A DNA stretch of 64,000 nt from a virus. Below, one piece after another: positions 31,081 through 38,253 of this stretch. A program made the position numbers and the translations under genes. The stretch spans positions 1 to 64,000 of IMG/VR virus record IMGVR_UViG_3300044991_002130; one strand, given 5' to 3'. Below the pieces are notes generated by a model, which saw nothing but the letters and a program-made list of their open reading frames with translations, did not search any database and had not been told where the DNA came from. The number at the start of each line of letters is the position of its first letter. Positions within the stretch are counted from its first letter, which is position 1.

Positions 31081-31965
31081 ATGAGTATATTACAATCTAC
31101 GTTTGATAAGCATAAGAAGTTGATGTTGGAGAGTGTTGTACAAGATAGATTGCGTGATGAGGCGGCGCTTGAACAAAAAAAACAGCAACTGCTTGCGAGT
31201 GGATTAAGAGTCGTTCCAATGCAAGGTGGGGAAGACAAAAAATACTTTGCATATACATCGGGGAGATACATTGTGTTGATTGATATGGGAAATATAAAAC
31301 TTCCATTTTATTGTTCTTCCGGAGAAGGAGGAAAAGCAAATGTTCCTTCTGGAAAATGGTATCCGATTTTTGGAATAAGCAAAGCGGGTTGGCTCAACAA
31401 GGGCACAGAAGAACAAATTAACAATTATTATGGAAGCAGTGCTGCAAAATCTGTGGCCAAGAAGTTAGACGAGGTATTGGGAGATATGCGAGAAATGTTT
31501 TCGATGAAACATTTCGTGGGTGTAGACAAGGTATTGCCTATTATAAATCAAGATTTGAATCCACCCGACCAACGCCCCACCCCAGAAAGATCAAAAGAAT
31601 ATATGGAAATATATAGAGCGAATGTTAGAAACGTTTTGCAGAAAATAGGAGGGAACGCGGGACCAGTTCCAATAAAAAATAAGTTAACATTAACACACAA
31701 CGGTAAAAATGTTGTGGAAGCAAATATTTCAGCAAACATTGGCCGAGCAATCGTCCAAAAACACGGCGACGACGCCAAATATTTTAGTAGTGAACAATTT
31801 CAAATTCAAAAACAAAAAGATGATACGTGGAAATTGATTCATAACAAAGCTGCCACGAATATAACAACCATTGATGGTAAAGAAGTAACCGAGCCAACAA
31901 CACTTGTCAAAGGAATGAAGATTGCGCTAGGAAAAACTGGCAAATTTCCAATGGAAGTTGGCTAA
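31081..31965 (+). CDS. Protein with C-terminal FHA-like domain
   Basis: 294 aa. Residues about 205-294 fit a forkhead-associated fold: IGRAIV, FSSEQFQI, WKLIHNKAATNITTIDG and PTTLVKGMKIALG correspond to the GR, S..H, N.T..NG and G blocks. FHA domains bind phosphothreonine. The N-terminus MSILQSTFDKHKKLMLE looks like the short amphipathic starts of the neighbouring putative packaged proteins, but its site would be MLE, an imperfect match. Middle region (50-200) not recognised. Confidence 0.65.
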   Translation: MSILQSTFDKHKKLMLESVVQDRLRDEAALEQKKQQLLASGLRVVPMQGGEDKKYFAYTSGRYIVLIDMGNIKLPFYCSSGEGGKANVPSGKWYPIFGISKAGWLNKGTEEQINNYYGSSAAKSVAKKLDEVLGDMREMFSMKHFVGVDKVLPIINQDLNPPDQRPTPERSKEYMEIYRANVRNVLQKIGGNAGPVPIKNKLTLTHNGKNVVEANISANIGRAIVQKHGDDAKYFSSEQFQIQKQKDDTWKLIHNKAATNITTIDGKEVTEPTTLVKGMKIALGKTGKFPMEVG

Positions 31966-31970
31966 TATAA

Positions 31971-32124
31971 TTTTCTATAGTGACAAAAAGGGCGGCAGAC
32001 TCTGAATCTGTTGTTTGAAGCGTTGGGGTTGCTCCCAACTCAGTAAACGGCACTGAGGGTGGTTTAACCTAACCACGAAAGATGCTAAAGTGAGATAGCT
32101 GTGGGACAGCTTGACTATAGAAAA
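31971..32124 (+). ncRNA. Structured element W, multi-hairpin RNA
   Basis: 10-bp terminal helix TTTTCTATAG/CTATAGAAAA. Inside are GTTGGG/CCCAAC, CTCAG/CTGAG, GTGGTT/AACCAC and AGCTGT-GGG-ACAGCT hairpins, one after another. 154 nt and no coding potential; the clearest fold of the interspersed RNAs. Confidence 0.7.
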
Positions 32125-32171
32125 ATTTTTGATATAAATAGTAGTGGTTCATCGCTTTTGTCTTGATTCAA

Positions 32172-32181
32172 TATATTTATT
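32172..32181 (+). promoter_or_regulatory. Start-proximal TATATTTATT element
   Basis: 3 nt before ATG 32185. Confidence 0.5.
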
Positions 32182-32184
32182 GAT

Positions 32185-32943
32185 ATGGAACAAAAAATTT
32201 GTGAACTTGGGTGTGGTAAAATTGCTATTCATCAACTGAAAAGTGGGAAGTGGATTTGTGATACATCCGCAAACAAATGTGAAGTTATGCGAAAGAAAAA
32301 TTCTGACGCTACCCTTGGAATAGAAAAGCCTTGGATGAGAGGAGAAAACCACCCCAGACCGATGTTAGGAAAAAAATCTTGGAACTCAGGATTAACAAAG
32401 GAGACGAGTCCAATAGTTATGGCTCAGTCAAATAAAATGAAGGGGACAGTTTCAAAGTTTGGTGGCCGAGCATCAACCGCCGAAAAAGAAAAATTAAGAA
32501 AAGAGAATATTTCTAAATCTATGAAAGGTGTTGGTGGGGGATTTAGAATGAAAAGTGGTAGAGGTAAAAAAGGTTGGTATAAAGGATATTTTTGTAGTAG
32601 TTCGTGGGAATTGGCGTGGGTCATTTACTCATTAGAGCATGGAGTAAAATTTGAGAGAAACAAAATTGGATTTCCATATGAATTTAATGGAAAACGGAAA
32701 AAATATTATCCCGATTTTATTGTTGATAAAAATTATGTGGAGATAAAGGGATACGATTCTCCACAGTGGGAAGAGAAGAAAAAGCAGTTCAACAATAATT
32801 TGATTGTTCTTGGGAAAAATGAGATAAAACCATACATAGAATACACAGAAACAAAGTATGGAAAAGATTTTGTTAGGTTATATGAAGATGGAAAGGTGGC
32901 AGAGCGGTCTATTGCGGAAATCTTGAAAATTTCTAATCCTTAA
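32185..32943 (+). CDS. Homing-type endonuclease, PD-(D/E)XK fold
   Basis: 252 aa. N-terminal Cys-rich segment (CELGCGK...CDTSANKCE), basic NUMOD-like linker with repeated MRGENHPRPMLGK/KGK motifs (residues 45-130). The nuclease core has SSSWELAWVIYSLEHG, YYPDFIVDKNYVEIKGY (PDF...EIK, about residues 175-191). The last 17 codons (GKVAERSIAEILKISNP) are encoded by the 5' half of tRNA-Ser(TGA), so gene and tRNA overlap by 54 bases. This suggests a mobile gene parked at a tRNA. Confidence 0.8.
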   Translation: MEQKICELGCGKIAIHQLKSGKWICDTSANKCEVMRKKNSDATLGIEKPWMRGENHPRPMLGKKSWNSGLTKETSPIVMAQSNKMKGTVSKFGGRASTAEKEKLRKENISKSMKGVGGGFRMKSGRGKKGWYKGYFCSSSWELAWVIYSLEHGVKFERNKIGFPYEFNGKRKKYYPDFIVDKNYVEIKGYDSPQWEEKKKQFNNNLIVLGKNEIKPYIEYTETKYGKDFVRLYEDGKVAERSIAEILKISNP

Positions 32944-32979
32944 ACGGGTTCGTGGGTTCGATTCCCACCCTTTCCTCCA
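32890..32979 (+). tRNA. tRNA-Ser(TGA) overlapping endonuclease gene
   Basis: Type II. Acceptor GGAAAGG/CCTTTCC, loop CTTGAAA in GAAAT/ATTTC, T-loop TTCGATT, CCA. Its first 54 bases are also the end of the endonuclease reading frame. Discriminator is T rather than the usual G. Confidence 0.88.
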
Positions 32980-32984
32980 TTTTA

Positions 32985-33039
32985 TGGCGTCCACTTGAGG
33001 ATGAACCATAGAGTGCGGGTAGATGAATCGCACACGCCA
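32985..33039 (+). ncRNA. Short structured element X
   Basis: TGGCGT/ACGCCA closing helix, inner GTGCG/CGCAC hairpin. 55 nt between two tRNAs. Confidence 0.4.
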
Positions 33040-33045
33040 ATTTTC

Positions 33046-33121
33046 GCCGCCGAAGTTCATATGGGTGAACGTCTGTTTCGTAAATAGAATGTAGCTGGTT
33101 CGATTCCAGCCGGTGGCTCCA
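33046..33121 (+). tRNA. tRNA-Thr(CGT)
   Basis: Acceptor GCCGCCG/CGGTGGC, loop TTCGTAA in TCTGT/ATAGA, T-loop TTCGATT, CCA. Confidence 0.9.
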
Positions 33122-33148
33122 TTTTACATAATATAGTTCATTGTATAT

Positions 33149-33158
33149 TATATTTATT
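33149..33158 (+). promoter_or_regulatory. Start-proximal TATATTTATT element
   Basis: 6 nt before ATG 33165. Confidence 0.5.
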
Positions 33159-33164
33159 GGTAGT

Positions 33165-33836
33165 ATGAAAACCAATATTATAATAAACGGTCAGACATTC
33201 AACAAGTCTGATACATTCAATCCAAACACAGAAAATTTACAAACAGATGGATTGTCAGTTCTGTGTTTCAGTCAAAATGATAATTGTAAAGTAAACGACT
33301 GTATCATAGATGGCGAAGATGCTCGTTGGGGAGGCAAAGCCTCATTGACATTCGATCTTGAATATACCAAATGTACTTTTAAAAATGGTACTGCGCGTGC
33401 CTTTGACATGGTTCGTGGCGGCAATGTTACATTTACAGATTGTATATTTGAGAACAATGTCAGAAACAAAGTTAAATCTCAATATAGTTTAACAGAGTTG
33501 TGTGATCTTGGAATCAAAGGTGGTGTGCATGATGTAACATTTCATAGTTGCGTGTTTAATGACATTTTGATTGGCGATTATAGTATTTACGATCAACGAG
33601 ATAGACCAAAAGCTCGTCGCTTTACTTTTATCAATTGTAAGAATATAGATGGCGGTCCAATCATTATTCGTGGCAGATATGTAGATAAAGATTCTATCAG
33701 TTTGATTGGTACAAATGCAAAAATGTGGGTTTGGCCAACAATTTTTACTAAACTATATTGGATGTATAATCGCAAGTTTGGCGATACTCGCAAGCCAGAT
33801 GGCTGGAATGTATATGATCCCAGAGAACTGATCTGA
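33165..33836 (+). CDS. Right-handed beta-helix-like protein
   Basis: 223 aa from ATG 33165. Repeating short strands with regularly spaced Cys/Asn turns (CKVNDCIIDG, YTKCTFKNG, FTDCIFENN, FHSCVFNDI, FINCKNIDG) are typical of parallel beta-helix proteins such as tailspikes and pectate-lyase folds. No catalytic signature. Late-type element upstream; a virion or carbohydrate-binding role is likely but unproven. Confidence 0.7.
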   Translation: MKTNIIINGQTFNKSDTFNPNTENLQTDGLSVLCFSQNDNCKVNDCIIDGEDARWGGKASLTFDLEYTKCTFKNGTARAFDMVRGGNVTFTDCIFENNVRNKVKSQYSLTELCDLGIKGGVHDVTFHSCVFNDILIGDYSIYDQRDRPKARRFTFINCKNIDGGPIIIRGRYVDKDSISLIGTNAKMWVWPTIFTKLYWMYNRKFGDTRKPDGWNVYDPRELI

Positions 33837-34268
33837 TCAAGCGTCTTTGGAAAGTTCTCCGCGAGCAATCAAAATCTTTTTATTGGTTTGGTGAGCTTCT
33901 TGAACCAACTCTTTATTTTCACCAAGATAAGCCACGGCATAGTTGTTTTCAATTAGCCACTTATTTATATTTGTTCCATCGTCTAATATAAACTCTCCAA
34001 GAATACGACCAAACTTGTCGTCGTTGTTATCATCCTTGGTGGTGTTTATTTTTTGATAGCTACCAATCGGTAGTTTTTCTGTTAATTTTTTCTTGGAAAG
34101 CATACCACGAGTTTTTTCCTCTTTGTTGTTTGTTCTTGACTCTGGCGTATCTACGCCGGATAGCCTCACACGTTGATTGGATAATATTATATTAAATCCA
34201 AGGTCCAAGTCTATCTCAACGGTGTCGCCGTCGACGATTTTGTTTATTTTGCATTTATATTGATACAT
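33837..34268 (-). CDS. Staphylococcal nuclease-like (thermonuclease) protein
   Basis: 143 aa. IVDGDTVEIDLDLGF, RVRLSGVDTPESR, KFGRILGEF and INKWLIENNYAVAYLGE follow the SNase fold, with catalytic Asp/Arg/Glu/Arg positions largely conserved. It cleaves DNA and RNA with calcium. No signal peptide is visible, so it acts inside the cell. It abuts the beta-helix gene tail to tail. Confidence 0.88.
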   Translation of the reverse strand: MYQYKCKINKIVDGDTVEIDLDLGFNIILSNQRVRLSGVDTPESRTNNKEEKTRGMLSKKKLTEKLPIGSYQKINTTKDDNNDDKFGRILGEFILDDGTNINKWLIENNYAVAYLGENKELVQEAHQTNKKILIARGELSKDA

Positions 34269-34292
34269 AGAGTATAATATATATCAATTCGC

Positions 34293-34366
34293 TGGGAAAT
34301 GATGTAGTGGTAGCATATTTGTCTCTGAAACAAATCGCGTTGGTTCGATTCCAACTCTCCCATCCA
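34293..34366 (+). tRNA. tRNA-Gln(CTG)
   Basis: Acceptor TGGGAAA/TCTCCCA (one mismatch), loop CTCTGAA in TTTGT/ACAAA, T-loop TTCGATT, CCA. Confidence 0.88.
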
Positions 34367-34482
34367 ATTATTATATCTTATAAAAGCTTATTATAAAAAT
34401 TTTTGTCTTGTAAAAGTCATATATATCTGTTCTAATTGAACATATATCGTCCTTGAAAGAGGATGTAATTTGAAAAATAACT

Positions 34483-36417
34483 ATGAATAATAATAAAAAT
34501 ACAAGAAATAACTCGGTCTGGAACAAGCTTATTGTTTTGTTCTGCCTGTTTGCTACTGTTGCGTTTGGACTGCCGTCCATCGAAACAAGTAATTTACAAG
34601 CTACACCGGGCGTAACGCTATCACAAGCCGGTACATCGCTAGTGGTCACATCACCAAATAAATCCGTTCTGACGTGGCAGAATTTTGGTAGTGGCACCGA
34701 TACCATCGCCAGCGGAGATAGTATAAATTATACGTTACCATCCTCCAATTCTTCGGTTTTAAATATAGTAACTGGCGGAAACAATACTACTATCAATGGA
34801 AGCATTTCTTCGAATGGAAATGTATACATTCTGAATCCGAACGGAATAATAATTGGAAGTAATGCTCGTATTGACACCAATGCAATTTATGCAAGTACTG
34901 CTGATGGTACATCAATTGGCTCTAACTATTTTCTAGCAAATGGAAAATTGCCAAGTCAAGATGGATTGGTTTTGGGCGGAAGCAGCATAACTGTTAAACC
35001 CGGCGCAACAATCACCGCCGTATCTAACAATATTTATTTGGCGTCCAATGGATTGGATTTGCAAGCGGGTTCAATCAATGGAAACTTGACAGTAAATGCA
35101 ACTGGGACTGTGGGTCTAAGCACACTCGGAACAACCTTTATCGCGGGAGATTTGACCGTAAATAATTCGTATGGAACAACAACACTTGCCACGCCCGGAA
35201 ATACCTTGGCCGTGAGTGGAGTCGCAACCGTCAATACCGTTGCTGGAACTGTGATTAATACGGCAGGAAGTTCTTTGAATGCCCGCTCCGTCGTTATAAA
35301 TGCTGGCATTGGCGAAATTTCGGTGGCAAAAGTGGTATCTTCTACTGTAACTGCCACCGGTAAAAATGTTTCCATTACATATGGACAAAATGCGCCGGTC
35401 ACATTCGTCGGTTCTGCGGCAAATAACATTTCCGTAAATGCTCCGGGAGCACTGACACTCTCTGATGTATCTAATACCGGAACAGGCACAGCAACTTTTG
35501 TTTCGGGAGATAGATTATCTCTTGGAAAGATTCATCTCAATGGAACCGGCGGCGCATCCTTTACTGGAACTTCCGTGGTCGATACAATTGGTAATGCATT
35601 TGTATATGGCGGAACCTCTTTCACTGCAAACTCCGGTGGAGATATTTCTATCACAAAGACCGGAAATAGCTTTGGACCAGTGAGTGTTACCACAACCGGT
35701 AATGCCACCATCAACGAATCCGCGACACTTAATTTGAATGTAATCAATGTTGGAAATGTTCTCGCGTTGTCTAGCCTCGGAGAAAACATTTTTCAAACTT
35801 CGACTACTGGCACAATCACAAATGCGTCGCCCGTTGTTTCTGCTGTTGGCAGCATTCAATTGCTTGCTCCAAGCAATACATTTAACACAATTGCTGTAAA
35901 TGGAACTGATGTATCGTTGGTCACCGCCAATGCATTAACACTTGATAATATTTCGGCCAACGGTCAATTGTCGATTACAAGCGGCGGAGCAATTTCCCAA
36001 AAAGTTGGAGCGACTGTTAAATCTTTCTCGGATACAACTTTCAATACGACGAATAACAACATTACCTTGGCTAACACCGGCAATAACTTCGGTGGATTGA
36101 CTTTGAATGCTGGCAATGGAAACATTTCCGTTGTTGAAAGTTCTACTATAAGACTTCTTGGTGTCGGTGGAAGTACCGTGGTATTGAAGAGTGGTGGAGA
36201 TATCATCAATTCCGGGGCAGGTGCAATTACCACTCGGACATTGAATCTTGAAGCTGGTGTGGGGATTGTCCTGACAAATGCGGCCACAATTTCTACTTCG
36301 TTGCTGTTCAAGGCCGTTGGTACTGTCGATTTGAGTGCTCTAAGTTTGGCAACAAATCTAAATAGCGTAGTTCCCGTGAATAATGGGGCTGGTACTTATA
36401 CGCCCCCAACTCCTTAA
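34483..36417 (+). CDS. Secreted haemagglutinin/TPS-domain protein
   Basis: 644 aa. Signal peptide (residues about 12-35, KLIVLFCLFATVAFG). Then a two-partner-secretion/filamentous haemagglutinin N-terminal domain: SVLTWQNF, NPNGIIIGSNARIDTNAIYAS around residues 105-145. The rest is Ser/Thr/Asn/Gly-rich repeats predicted to form a long beta-helix. Such exoproteins normally belong to bacteria and are exported by a TpsB partner, which I do not see here. In a phage it may alter the host surface or be a lysogenic-conversion-type cargo gene. Ends at a strong terminator. Confidence 0.8.
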   Translation: MNNNKNTRNNSVWNKLIVLFCLFATVAFGLPSIETSNLQATPGVTLSQAGTSLVVTSPNKSVLTWQNFGSGTDTIASGDSINYTLPSSNSSVLNIVTGGNNTTINGSISSNGNVYILNPNGIIIGSNARIDTNAIYASTADGTSIGSNYFLANGKLPSQDGLVLGGSSITVKPGATITAVSNNIYLASNGLDLQAGSINGNLTVNATGTVGLSTLGTTFIAGDLTVNNSYGTTTLATPGNTLAVSGVATVNTVAGTVINTAGSSLNARSVVINAGIGEISVAKVVSSTVTATGKNVSITYGQNAPVTFVGSAANNISVNAPGALTLSDVSNTGTGTATFVSGDRLSLGKIHLNGTGGASFTGTSVVDTIGNAFVYGGTSFTANSGGDISITKTGNSFGPVSVTTTGNATINESATLNLNVINVGNVLALSSLGENIFQTSTTGTITNASPVVSAVGSIQLLAPSNTFNTIAVNGTDVSLVTANALTLDNISANGQLSITSGGAISQKVGATVKSFSDTTFNTTNNNITLANTGNNFGGLTLNAGNGNISVVESSTIRLLGVGGSTVVLKSGGDIINSGAGAITTRTLNLEAGVGIVLTNAATISTSLLFKAVGTVDLSALSLATNLNSVVPVNNGAGTYTPPTP

Positions 36418-36440
36418 TAATTAACAAGTTGTAAGACTTC

Positions 36441-36470
36441 AAGCCCAACCATAAAAAGGTTGGGCTTTTC
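36441..36470 (+). terminator. Rho-independent terminator
   Basis: AAGCCCAACC/GGTTGGGCTT stem with an A-rich loop and TTTT. Confidence 0.95.
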
Positions 36471-36490
36471 ATTTATAATTAATTTTGATA

Positions 36491-36500
36491 TATATTTATT
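36491..36500 (+). promoter_or_regulatory. Start-proximal TATATTTATT element
   Basis: 6 nt before ATG 36507. Confidence 0.55.
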
Positions 36501-36506
36501 AAACAT

Positions 36507-36773
36507 ATGACAAAATCAGAACTTAAAGCATTAATCAAAGAAGTAATACAAGAAACTCAGTTTGCAGAAGAAGTGGAATTGAATCCAGAAAAGCAAGAAC
36601 ATATGACAACGACCCAGTTGAATGGATTGAATCAAAAATCCGAAAAGATGCTAGAAATAATGCAATCTGAGAATATTAAACTTGAGCCTTGGATGATTGA
36701 TTTAATCAGCCAAGCATATCATAATATTGATGCGGTCGCGAACAAACTCATGTTCGGTCAGAAGAAAGATTGA
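36507..36773 (+). CDS. Small putative packaged protein with capsid-targeting-like N-terminus
   Basis: 88 aa. MTKSELKALIKEVIQE matches 21565 and 28579 and ends IQE. If cleaved there, a 72-residue helical, acidic mature protein would remain. Family unknown. Confidence 0.7.
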   Translation: MTKSELKALIKEVIQETQFAEEVELNPEKQEHMTTTQLNGLNQKSEKMLEIMQSENIKLEPWMIDLISQAYHNIDAVANKLMFGQKKD

Positions 36774-36801
36774 GAAAGTTATTGACTTTGGATAAAATTC
36801 T

Positions 36802-36897
36802 GGCACTCTCTTACTCAAGAAAAGGGTGGAGTGAAAACGACTCCACGGAGGTAACGGGTAGGATTTCCTCCGAAGGACACGAACCGCAATATGTGCC
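36802..36897 (+). ncRNA. Structured RNA motif Y (related to 48218-48383)
   Basis: GGCAC/GTGCC closing pairs, perfect hairpin GTGGAGT-GAAAACG-ACTCCAC, then GGAGG/CCTCC. The segment TAACGGGTAGGATTTCCTCC (36852-36871) recurs with small changes at 48337-48359 before tmRNA. Lies upstream of tRNA-Ile(TAT). Confidence 0.55.
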
Positions 36898-36938
36898 TTC
36901 CTCTAGCTTATTTTGTTGATTGACAGTATTTAGATTTT

Positions 36939-37013
36939 CCTCTCGTAGCTTAATGGTAGAGCTGGCTCTTTATAGGGGCATGGTTGTGGGTTCGAGTCCT
37001 ACCGGGAGGACCA
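36939..37013 (+). tRNA. tRNA-Ile(TAT), second
   Basis: Acceptor CCTCTCG/CGGGAGG, anticodon arm identical to the tRNA at 19415 (loop TTTATAG), CCA. Confidence 0.75.
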
Positions 37014-37014
37014 T

Positions 37015-37167
37015 TTGTTCGTTCAGTTCAATGTACCGTGAAAAGCAATGGCCACAATGAGTCAACCGTGCTGAGTAATTTAGCGAGACGCAGGGTAAGG
37101 GAAACACTCAAGATAACTTACTATCAGGTATTACGACAACCCCTAAGTTAAAAGGTGGAATGAACAA
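37015..37167 (+). ncRNA. Large structured RNA AA
   Basis: 153 nt closed by TTGTTCGTTC/GAATGAACAA (10 bp, one G-U). It starts one base after the tRNA CCA and ends 4 bases before the next RNA. No gene; family not recognised. Confidence 0.6.
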
Positions 37168-37171
37168 AAAC

Positions 37172-37534
37172 TTTGAGAATAAAAAAGGCACTTGGCCCGA
37201 TGATAATTGTGACGCTTGCAACCTCGCTAGAGGGAAATTGGTAGGCAAGCTGCGTCAGTCCGAAAGGATTGGTCGTCTAACTACGAGGTAATGCTCATCT
37301 TAGATGTAGATGTACAAGCACATCGTATAATAGCAGATTTCAGCACAGCCAAGAGGTAGAATGTCTGGCGGTTGATAGACACCTACTGAAAGATCATCAT
37401 CCTAGGTTAGCAACTAGGTATTCTCGAAAACTTTCGAAGTAAGCGACCTTGCGCTGGTGACTATAGCTGAGTTAAGATGCCATCCATAATACGGTAATCA
37501 ACCCGTTGAGACGAATGGATGTAAAATTCTCAAA
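37172..37534 (+). ncRNA. Large structured RNA AB (363 nt)
   Basis: Perfect terminal helix TTTGAGAAT/ATTCTCAAA. Internal helices: GACGCTTGC/GCAAGC-T-GCGTC (one bulge) enclosing CCTC-GCTA-GAGG, CAGTCC-GAAA-GGATTG, GATGT/ACATC, CCTAG/CTAGG, and CATCCAT/ATGGATG enclosing ACGG/CCGT. No coding potential. Size and ornate fold recall phage-associated large RNAs such as GOLLD or ROOL, but I cannot match it to either. Confidence 0.7.
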
Positions 37535-37550
37535 AATTAAAATTCTATAA

Positions 37551-37813
37551 TTACTAGAGGAAGTTCGCCCCTGCATAACACGGCGAGGCAGAGCAAACGC
37601 AGAGCAGAACACGTTGTTGGGTCTCGGGTCCAACCGAGATAGTTGACAATTGAGGACGCTCGCTCTTAGCGGCTCGTTATCGACCTCACGCAAGCAGCAA
37701 CCTCAAAACGTCAAAGTGTGGGTGTTACACGTTGTAAAGGCAGGTAGAGGGCTTAGACAAATGCAAGGATAAAACAGAAGGGCGGCTACGGCTGCTTCGA
37801 AAAACTTTAGTAA
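37551..37813 (+). ncRNA. rnpB: RNase P RNA candidate, minimal type
   Basis: 263 nt. P1-like terminal helix TTACTAGAG/CTTTAGTAA. GAGGAAGTTCG at the 5' end matches conserved region I; ACAGAAGGGCGGCT near the 3' end matches conserved region V. The P4 helix forms between AAG-T-TCGCCC (37561-37570) and GGGCGGCT (37780-37787), with the conserved bulged U and base changes that covary relative to E. coli. TTAGACAAATG (37754-37764) matches conserved region IV, and AGAGCAAAC is also found. P5 (CCTGC/GCAGG) is present. The specificity domain is short and diverged. Expected role: 5' maturation of the adjacent tRNAs with host or phage RnpA. Confidence 0.82.
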
Positions 37814-37816
37814 AAT

Positions 37817-37902
37817 GCAAGGGTAGGTAAGTGGCTAAAACAGGAAGTTTCATAAGCTTTCGCCGTAAGGCTTCGCGGGTTCGAATCCCGCCTCTTGCAC
37901 CA
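37817..37902 (+). tRNA. tRNA with CAT anticodon (Met or Ile2), second
   Basis: Acceptor GCAAGGG/CTCTTGC, loop TTCATAA in GAAGT/GCTTT, T-loop TTCGAAT, CCA. Variable arm holds a GCC-GTAA-GGC hairpin, long for this isotype. Starts 4 bases after the RNase P RNA. Confidence 0.82.
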
Positions 37903-37911
37903 ACTTTAGAT

Positions 37912-37986
37912 GCCGACAAAACATAAATGGTGATGTGCGAACTTGGTAAGTTCGAAAAATGGGTCCGATTCCCATTGTTGGCTCCA
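37912..37986 (+). tRNA. tRNA-Thr(GGT)
   Basis: Acceptor GCCGACA/TGTTGGC, loop TTGGTAA in CGAAC/GTTCG, CCA. T-loop TCCGATT is slightly unusual. Confidence 0.88.
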
Positions 37987-37992
37987 ACTTAT

Positions 37993-38069
37993 GCCGATGA
38001 AAGACACTTGATTCTGTATGTCAGGTATTCGTCGTAACGTACCCAGTTCGATTCTGGGCATCGGCTCCA
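37993..38069 (+). tRNA. Atypical tRNA, anticodon uncertain
   Basis: Perfect acceptor GCCGATG/CATCGGC and T-arm CCCAG-TTCGATT-CTGGG with CCA. The middle does not fold canonically: either GACA/TGTC is a D-arm and a bulged stem presents TCGTAA (anticodon CGT), or the D-arm is missing. Confidence 0.5.
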
Positions 38070-38073
38070 ATTT

Positions 38074-38253
38074 ATGAAAATTGAAACAATCGAAGATATA
38101 GCAAAAGTTATAGTAAACCTTCCATCCGATTTAAGAGAGTACTTGATAAGTAATGTTACTCCGTCTACTTTTGTGTCATGTCTTCTTTTATTGGGGGCAG
38201 GAGGAAATATAAAAGATTTCGCCTCCGCACTCAAAGAACATATGGTTATATGA
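38074..38253 (+). CDS. 59-aa hypothetical protein
   Basis: Starts MKIETIEDIAKVIVNLPSDL and ends HMVI; its TGA overlaps the ATG of the next gene (ATGA), typical of real coupled genes here. Mainly helical. No family recognised. Confidence 0.65.
   Translation: MKIETIEDIAKVIVNLPSDLREYLISNVTPSTFVSCLLLLGAGGNIKDFASALKEHMVI

Noticed and set aside
35034-36311. Minus-strand frames inside the TPS-domain gene
   Set aside because: Shadow frames of a long repetitive gene with biased codon use; no start context.
34483-36417. Calling the TPS-domain protein a tail fibre
   Set aside because: It has a signal peptide and a clear haemagglutinin secretion domain, which virion fibres lack.
37172-37534. Identification of RNA AB as a group I intron, GOLLD or ROOL
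   Set aside because: No intron P7/P3 core, no interrupted gene, and no sequence match I can recall to those families; left as an unknown structured RNA.
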